A stretch of 5,433 nucleotides of DNA from Candidatus Methanomethylophilaceae archaeon. Lineage in GTDB: Archaea; Thermoplasmatota; Thermoplasmata; Methanomassiliicoccales; Methanomethylophilaceae. The stretch lies in the NCBI GenBank assembly GCA_013329105.1, contig DUKW01000162.1:1-5433 (forward strand), given 5' to 3'. Of the stretch, positions 1 to 5,433 are shown piece by piece. A program made the position numbers and the translations under genes. Numbering within the stretch: the stretch's first letter is position 1; each line of letters opens with the position of its first letter. Below the pieces are notes generated by a model. The model searched no databases. It saw nothing but the letters and a program-made list of their open reading frames with translations, and was not told where the DNA came from.

Positions 1-142
1 CATCCGTGGCGCGGATGGCCAATGCCAAAGAGTCGCCTACGAAGTCAGCAACATCTTGCACCTGGGGAGAACAATAATTATGAGCAAGTATTAGGGCATC
101 CCTATCTGCCTTCAGAGTCTGGATGCGTTTTGTAACGTTCAT
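1..142 (-). CDS. nadA: Quinolinate synthase NadA, N-terminal part (cut by window edge)
   Basis: NadA condenses iminoaspartate with dihydroxyacetone phosphate to give quinolinate, a precursor of NAD, using a [4Fe-4S] cluster. Only the first 47 codons are visible. The reverse strand reads from an ATG at 142 and gives [18 protein letters not shown] (residues 17-34) followed by VGDSLALA (35-42). This matches the conserved NadA N-terminus, with the family His-Asn-Tyr (21-23) and GDSL (36-39) motifs that contact substrate. The three cluster cysteines would lie beyond the window. Residue 24 is Cys, where many homologues have Gln. The ATG is the only sensible start: a TATA-like box lies about 26 bp upstream and there is no Shine-Dalgarno, suggesting a leaderless mRNA. 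A perfect palindrome just before the ATG suggests repression. The family call is secure, but nothing can be said about the rest of the protein. Confidence 0.93.
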   Translation of the reverse strand, partial: MNVTKRIQTLKADRDALILAHNYCSPQVQDVADFVGDSLALAIRATD

Positions 143-144
143 CG

Positions 145-158
145 ATCCGTGCACGGAT
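145..158. promoter_or_regulatory. Perfect 14-bp palindrome, likely operator of nadA
   Basis: ATCCGTGCACGGAT equals its own reverse complement. With one mismatched pair (144/159) the symmetry extends to 142-161. It occupies -3 to -16 relative to the A of the nadA ATG, between the TATA-like box (165-172) and the predicted transcription start. A protein bound there would block RNA polymerase recruitment, the common mode of archaeal repressors. The symmetry and position are seen directly; the operator role is inferred and the regulator is unknown. Confidence 0.6.
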
Positions 159-164
159 TGAATC

Positions 165-172
165 GTATAAAA
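165..172 (-). promoter_or_regulatory. TATA-like box of nadA (possibly bidirectional)
   Basis: Read on the minus strand this is TTTTATAC, centred about 26 bp upstream of the nadA ATG. It is preceded by GCAAATTG, which could serve as a BRE. The spacing predicts transcription starting at or next to the ATG, so a leaderless mRNA. On the plus strand the same bases read GTATAAAA, which could also drive mptD with a leader of about 45 nt, so the box may serve both directions. Confidence 0.55.
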
Positions 173-210
173 CAATTTGCTGATTCTCGTAAAAGGCTCA
201 AGGCGAACTG

Positions 211-219
211 TTTTTCTAA
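211..219 (+). promoter_or_regulatory. Weak T-rich TATA-like element before mptD
   Basis: TTTTTCTAA is centred about 25-27 bp before the two adjacent ATG codons at 239 and 242. That is the same spacing seen for the other promoters in this window. No Shine-Dalgarno precedes mptD, so a leaderless start is plausible. The box is a poor match to a TATA element, and the stronger TATAAAA at 166-172 is an alternative. Confidence 0.3.
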
Positions 220-238
220 TGTGATTCCTTAACCGATT

Positions 239-625
239 ATGATGAGCGACAAAGAGGCCATTGCGGGATCATTCTTCAAATGCAGTAACAGGGATCGCGC
301 TGCTTTCGAAGCGGGCATCAAAATGGCCACCGTGTATCACCAGTTTATCGGTACTCCGGTATCCAAACAAAACGTTGAGATATTAGAAAAAGCGATAGAG
401 GAGACGATAAAAATCCAGCCTTATGTGGAGAGTGTGAGAGTGAGTATATCCAGAGAGGGTCTGGGCAACAAAGAGGATCAGTATACATACTCTTCCTTAA
501 GTGGAAAGATGCTAGACGTAAATCTAGTCATATCTCTAAGTGGAGTAAGAGTGAGTGCCTCGATGCACTATATTCCCGAATTAGACTACCCTCTTATGTT
601 TGTAGAGTCGGTAGAAGAGATCTAA
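239..625 (+). CDS. mptD: Archaeal dihydroneopterin aldolase MptD
   Basis: MptD-family enzymes cleave 7,8-dihydroneopterin (or its phosphate-free form) to 6-hydroxymethyl-7,8-dihydropterin and glycolaldehyde in the cytoplasm, a step towards tetrahydromethanopterin or folate-like cofactors. The 128-residue protein has the usual family length and its hallmark blocks: FEAGIK (23-28), YHQFIGTPV (33-41), the Y82/Y84 region, and ELDYPLMFV (114-122). Glu24, His34 and Tyr111 sit where I recall conserved catalytic residues in the Methanocaldococcus homologue; this is from memory, not an alignment. There is no signal peptide or membrane segment. Two adjacent ATG codons (239, 242) are both possible starts and there is no Shine-Dalgarno. 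The gene is divergent from nadA and stands 75-87 bp before the NTPase gene, so it may be transcribed alone. It is unrelated in sequence to bacterial FolB. Confidence 0.88.
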   Translation: MMSDKEAIAGSFFKCSNRDRAAFEAGIKMATVYHQFIGTPVSKQNVEILEKAIEETIKIQPYVESVRVSISREGLGNKEDQYTYSSLSGKMLDVNLVISLSGVRVSASMHYIPELDYPLMFVESVEEI

Positions 626-636
626 ACCTATTGCAT

Positions 637-647
637 GATTTTATTAA
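637..647 (+). terminator. Possible short T-rich terminator after mptD
   Basis: GATTTTATTAA lies 12-22 nt beyond the mptD stop codon. Archaeal termination often uses short T tracts, but this run has only four consecutive T residues. The same bases could instead act as a distant TATA element for the next gene. The call is weak. Confidence 0.2.
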
Positions 648-681
648 TCTAGAAAACTATTACGATATTCCTTACTGGTTA

Positions 682-689
682 ATTTATTC
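682..689 (+). promoter_or_regulatory. TATA-like box of the NTPase-trm1 unit
   Basis: ATTTATTC is centred about 27 bp upstream of the ATG at 713 and 24 bp upstream of the ATG at 710, but only about 15 bp upstream of the ATG at 701. If this is the promoter, the 701 codon would lie before the predicted transcription start, which argues for a downstream start. TTTTATTA at 639-646 is a possible alternative promoter. Confidence 0.4.
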
Positions 690-712
690 GTCTCGAGAAT
701 ATGGTGAATATG

Positions 713-1258
713 ATGGTCACTAATAATAAAATAGGTATCACAGGGCTTCCGGGCGCGGGAAAGACTCACGCTCTTATGAGAGTTATAGAGATGCTTGAAG
801 AAGAAGACCTGACCATTGGCGGGGTGATAACAGAGCCAATCGTTGACGGGCGCAAAAGGATTGGTTTCACCGTAAAAGACTGGCTCACTGGTGAGACCAC
901 TGTATTCGCCCATGTTGACATTCAGAGTAAGATTATGGTAGGGAAACTCGGTGTAGATCTAAAACGGCTTGAAGAGGTGGGGGTCAAAGCCATAACCCGT
1001 GCCTGTGAAGAGACCGATGTTATCGTGATCGATGAAGTGGGAAAGATGGAAGTAGAAAGCCCAGTGTTTGTAGATGCTGTCAAACAAGCATTGGACACTG
1101 AGAAACCTATGTTACTTACGCTGCATAAAAAATCAAGGAACCCTCTTTTACAAGATATACGAAGAAGAGATGACGTCCGCATTCTGGAGGTTACCCCTAC
1201 TAACCGCAACCTTCTTCCCTACAAGATAATCAGACTTATGAATGGAGAAATCATTTGA
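713..1258 (+). CDS. THEP1-family nucleoside-triphosphatase (P-loop NTPase)
   Basis: This is a cytoplasmic NTPase/nucleotide kinase-like protein of the THEP1 family (COG1618), whose members hydrolyse several NTPs in vitro; the cellular role is not settled. Numbering from the ATG at 713 gives 181 residues, the usual family size. Walker A is GLPGAGKT (11-18), Walker B is VIVIDEVGKME (103-113) with Asp107 and Glu108, and the C-terminal signature VTPTNRNLLP is at 160-169. The open frame reaches an ATG at 701 (185 residues) and another at 710. I prefer 713 because GGTGA at 703-707 lies five bases before it and the upstream TATA-like box is correctly spaced for 710/713. The stop overlaps the TTG start of trm1 by four bases, so the two genes are very likely co-transcribed and translationally coupled. 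The family call is firm, the substrate is unknown and the start is uncertain. Confidence 0.88.
   Translation: MVTNNKIGITGLPGAGKTHALMRVIEMLEEEDLTIGGVITEPIVDGRKRIGFTVKDWLTGETTVFAHVDIQSKIMVGKLGVDLKRLEEVGVKAITRACEETDVIVIDEVGKMEVESPVFVDAVKQALDTEKPMLLTLHKKSRNPLLQDIRRRDDVRILEVTPTNRNLLPYKIIRLMNGEII
1244..1248 (+). promoter_or_regulatory. Shine-Dalgarno supporting the TTG start of trm1
   Basis: GGAGA ends six bases before the TTG at 1255 and lies inside the last codons of the NTPase gene. It is one of the few good Shine-Dalgarno matches in the window. It explains how an internal operon gene with a non-ATG start is initiated, in contrast to the leaderless-looking first genes. Confidence 0.65.
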
Positions 1259-2361
1259 AGGTCGACAGAATTATCATAAAAGAGGGTTCAACCTCATTTA
1301 CCGTGCCTCGGGAGCACTCTCAAAAGGGTCCCGGGAGCAGGGGTGAATCGGTATTTTTCAACCGCCAGATGGCTTTCAATCGCGATGTGAGCATTATGTT
1401 TCTCCGCTCCCTCGACCAAAAAATGCGCATTGTAGACTCTATGTCTGCCACTGGCTCCAGGGCACTTCGGATAGCGAACGAGGTACCAAGCGTTTCTGTG
1501 GTTGCCAATGACATCGATCCTCGGGCCGCTAAGATGATAGAAGACAATGTACGATTGAACGGTTTGAACAATGTGACAGTCACTAATGAAGATTTATCAT
1601 GTCTCCTTTCAAGGGAGGTCTTTGATTATGTTGATCTTGATCCATTCGGTTCACCGATGCCGTTTTTCCATGCTTCGATAAGGGGTGTTAAACGCCACGG
1701 GATCCTTGCCCTGACCGCTACCGATACGGCTGTGCTCGCAGGAGCAAGAAGAAGAAAATGTGAGAGGAGATATATGGCCCGTCCTCTTAGTGGACCGATC
1801 TGTCACGAGGCAGGGCTGCGCATACTCTTAGGGTCACTGGGAAGAGAACTAGCTCGTTTTGATCGCGGTATGGTCCCCCTTCTCTCATTCTATAGTGACC
1901 ATTATTTCCGTGTTCATGTAAGATGTCTTGCAGGAGCTGCCAAGGCAGACGAGACATTGGAACAGATAGGATGGATGTCTTATGACCGCAAAACACTCCG
2001 ACGCAGTGTGTCCTGCGACCCGGAAGAACATCCCTATGGGCCCATGTGGCTAGGTCAGCTACATGATCCATCCACGCTGAATGCTATGCGAAGCGATGAG
2101 GGGTTGGAAGAGCCTCGCCGATGCGCACGAATGCTCGAACTGTGGCGAGAAGAACTCAACACTCCTCTTACATATGAAGTGTCAGAACTTTCATCCTTCT
2201 TGAAACTACCTACACCACCTATAGATCGTCTCATCAGAAAACTGCAAGAAAATGGAAGTGGAAGTCGGAACCATATTTCCCCCACAGCATTTCGTAGTAC
2301 ACTACCGCTGGAGAAGATACTGGAATGTTATAGAGAGGTTGTAGAAATTGATAACCTTTAA
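1255..2361 (+). CDS. trm1: tRNA (guanine(26)-N2)-dimethyltransferase Trm1
   Basis: Trm1 uses S-adenosylmethionine to convert G26 of many tRNAs to N2,N2-dimethylguanosine. The 368-residue length is typical for archaea. Seen in order: FFNRQMAFNRD (34-44), SAM motif I DSMSATGSRALR (61-72), acidic loop NDIDP (85-89), the catalytic signature DYVDLDPFGSP (124-134), TATDTAVLAG (154-163), RPLSGPICHEAGLRIL (176-191), SDHYFRVHVR (214-223) and GPMWLGQLHD (262-271), then a C-terminal helical domain. The start is TTG, overlapping the NTPase stop as TTGA and served by GGAGA six bases upstream. The first in-frame ATG encodes Met39, inside a conserved block, so an ATG start would truncate the protein. The linker (about 224-260) holds only Cys224 and Cys254 and no CxxC pair, unlike relatives with a zinc-binding four-cysteine linker. 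The family call is very secure. Confidence 0.95.
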   Translation: MKVDRIIIKEGSTSFTVPREHSQKGPGSRGESVFFNRQMAFNRDVSIMFLRSLDQKMRIVDSMSATGSRALRIANEVPSVSVVANDIDPRAAKMIEDNVRLNGLNNVTVTNEDLSCLLSREVFDYVDLDPFGSPMPFFHASIRGVKRHGILALTATDTAVLAGARRRKCERRYMARPLSGPICHEAGLRILLGSLGRELARFDRGMVPLLSFYSDHYFRVHVRCLAGAAKADETLEQIGWMSYDRKTLRRSVSCDPEEHPYGPMWLGQLHDPSTLNAMRSDEGLEEPRRCARMLELWREELNTPLTYEVSELSSFLKLPTPPIDRLIRKLQENGSGSRNHISPTAFRSTLPLEKILECYREVVEIDNL

Positions 2362-2364
2362 TAC
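2357..2364 (+). promoter_or_regulatory. TATA-like box of purA
   Basis: TTTAATAC overlaps the trm1 stop codon and is centred about 30 bp before the purA ATG. It resembles the nadA box (TTTTATAC). This spacing predicts a transcript with a leader of zero to about five bases, and no Shine-Dalgarno lies between 2365 and 2390. purA may therefore have its own promoter in addition to read-through from trm1. Confidence 0.45.
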
Positions 2365-2381
2365 CGTTGAGACATTCCTAG

Positions 2382-4960
<2,579 letters not shown>

Positions 4961-4982
4961 AGGTGGTAATCTGCTTTCACCC

Positions 4983-4990
4983 TTATATTA
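4983..4990 (-). promoter_or_regulatory. TATA-like box of ubiD
   Basis: The minus strand reads TAATATAA, centred about 26 bp before the ubiD ATG at 4960, and is preceded by CAAACGC as a possible BRE. This spacing places the transcription start at or beside the ATG. A GGTGA further downstream (about 20 bases from the ATG) is too distant to act as a Shine-Dalgarno. Confidence 0.55.
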
Positions 4991-5012
4991 GCGTTTGATG
5001 CTCTAGCAATAC

Positions 5013-5020
5013 TATTATAG
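5013..5020 (+). promoter_or_regulatory. TATA-like box of gltX
   Basis: TATTATAG is centred about 26 bp before the gltX ATG at 5043, with GCAATAC just upstream as a possible BRE. GAGGTG at 5022-5027 resembles a Shine-Dalgarno but is 15 bases from the ATG, too far, and would lie upstream of the predicted transcription start. A leaderless mRNA is the simplest reading. Confidence 0.55.
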
Positions 5021-5042
5021 AGAGGTGCTCTTCATATCCTAG

Positions 5043-5433
5043 ATGCTCAGAGAGGACGTCGAACGGACTATTCAGAAGTTTGCACTGCAGAATGCTGTTT
5101 TCTACAAAGGCATAGCCAACCCCAAAGCTGTAGTGGGAAAAGTAATGGGAGAATGCCCAGAGTTGAGAACTGATTCTAAAGAGATCATTCCCCTTATAGA
5201 ACGAATTGTCCATGATGTCAACACACTCTCTTTCGAAGAGCAAAAAGTGCTCTTGAAAGAAATAGACGCTTCATTACTTCATAAAGAGAAAAAGGAGAGA
5301 CGGACAGAGCTACCGGAATTGAATGGCGTGAACGGACCGGTGGTCATGCGTATTGCCCCCGGTCCATCAGGCCCTCTCCATCTAGGGCATTCACGTGTGG
5401 CAATACTTAACGATGAATACGTCAGGCGTTATG
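5043..5433 (+). CDS. gltX: Glutamyl-tRNA synthetase, archaeal type, N-terminal part (cut by window edge)
   Basis: GluRS charges tRNA with glutamate. The first 130 codons are visible and the frame is open to the right edge. Residues 1-98 form an Arg/Lys/Glu-rich, probably helical extension found in the archaeal/eukaryotic GluRS branch. The class I Rossmann fold then starts with PVVMRIAPGPSGPLHLGH (99-116), where HLGH (113-116) is the ATP-binding HIGH motif, followed by SRVAILNDEYVRRY (117-130). The GPSGPLHLGH form matches archaeal GluRS rather than GlnRS, whose usual form is EPNGYLHIGH. Whether the enzyme also charges tRNA-Gln cannot be judged, because the KMSKS and anticodon-binding parts are outside the window. 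The ATG at 5043 fits the family N-terminus and lies about 26 bp after a TATA-like box. It is divergent from ubiD. Confidence 0.93.
   Translation, partial: MLREDVERTIQKFALQNAVFYKGIANPKAVVGKVMGECPELRTDSKEIIPLIERIVHDVNTLSFEEQKVLLKEIDASLLHKEKKERRTELPELNGVNGPVVMRIAPGPSGPLHLGHSRVAILNDEYVRRY

Noticed and set aside
239..245. ATGATGA resembling a C box of a C/D guide RNA (also GTGATGA near 2424)
   Set aside because: No matching D box (CTGA) occurs at the expected 50-70 base distance, and both are explained by start codons or the conserved WGDEG codons.
434..560. Repeated GAGAGTGAGT-like string in mptD
   Set aside because: The two copies encode similar beta-strand residues (VRVS) and are too short and diverged to be a DNA repeat.
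644..913. Minus-strand 89-codon frame opposite the NTPase start
   Set aside because: It lies antisense to a gene with clear Walker motifs, has no recognisable domain and no promoter or Shine-Dalgarno I can support.
5022..5027. GAGGTG as the gltX Shine-Dalgarno
   Set aside because: It is 15 bases from the ATG, beyond a working spacing, and likely upstream of the transcription start.
4983..5243. Minus-strand 86-codon frame over the gltX 5' end
   Set aside because: It crosses the gltX promoter and is antisense to the synthetase N-terminal domain. No family is recognised.

Overview
The window looks archaeal and holds chromosomal housekeeping genes. Evidence for archaea: an archaea-type dihydroneopterin aldolase (MptD), a tRNA m2,2G26 methyltransferase (Trm1), a UbiD of the archaeal anhydromevalonate-phosphate decarboxylase type, a glutamyl-tRNA synthetase with the long archaeal-type N-terminal extension, and AT-rich TATA-like boxes about 26 bp before several start codons with no Shine-Dalgarno, the usual layout for leaderless archaeal mRNAs. 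MptD and the AMPD-type UbiD would fit a methanogen or methanogen-related euryarchaeon, for example a Thermoplasmatota lineage outside Thermoplasmatales. That placement is inference and uncertain. I see no mobile element, CRISPR array, tRNA or rRNA.

Layout. The left edge carries the first 47 codons of nadA (quinolinate synthase) on the minus strand. A 96-bp divergent promoter region follows, with a perfect 14-bp palindrome between the nadA TATA box and the nadA start codon. On the plus strand come mptD (tetrahydromethanopterin/pterin synthesis), a THEP1-type P-loop NTPase, trm1 (TTG start, overlapping the NTPase stop by 4 nt) and purA (long-type adenylosuccinate synthetase with its own TATA-like box). 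purA converges on the minus-strand ubiD, and their stop codons overlap. ubiD is divergent from gltX, the archaeal-type glutamyl-tRNA synthetase, which runs off the right edge after its HIGH-type motif. The ubiD and gltX core promoters lie in an 82-bp gap.

Function. These are separate essential pathways placed side by side: NAD synthesis, C1-carrier pterin synthesis, tRNA modification, AMP synthesis, isoprenoid lipid precursors and tRNA charging. The NTPase-trm1 pair is the only clear translationally coupled unit. I find no convincing new multi-gene system. The most interesting signals are regulatory: the nadA operator-like palindrome, the repeated TATA-to-ATG spacing, and a T-tract terminator for ubiD placed inside the last codons of purA.
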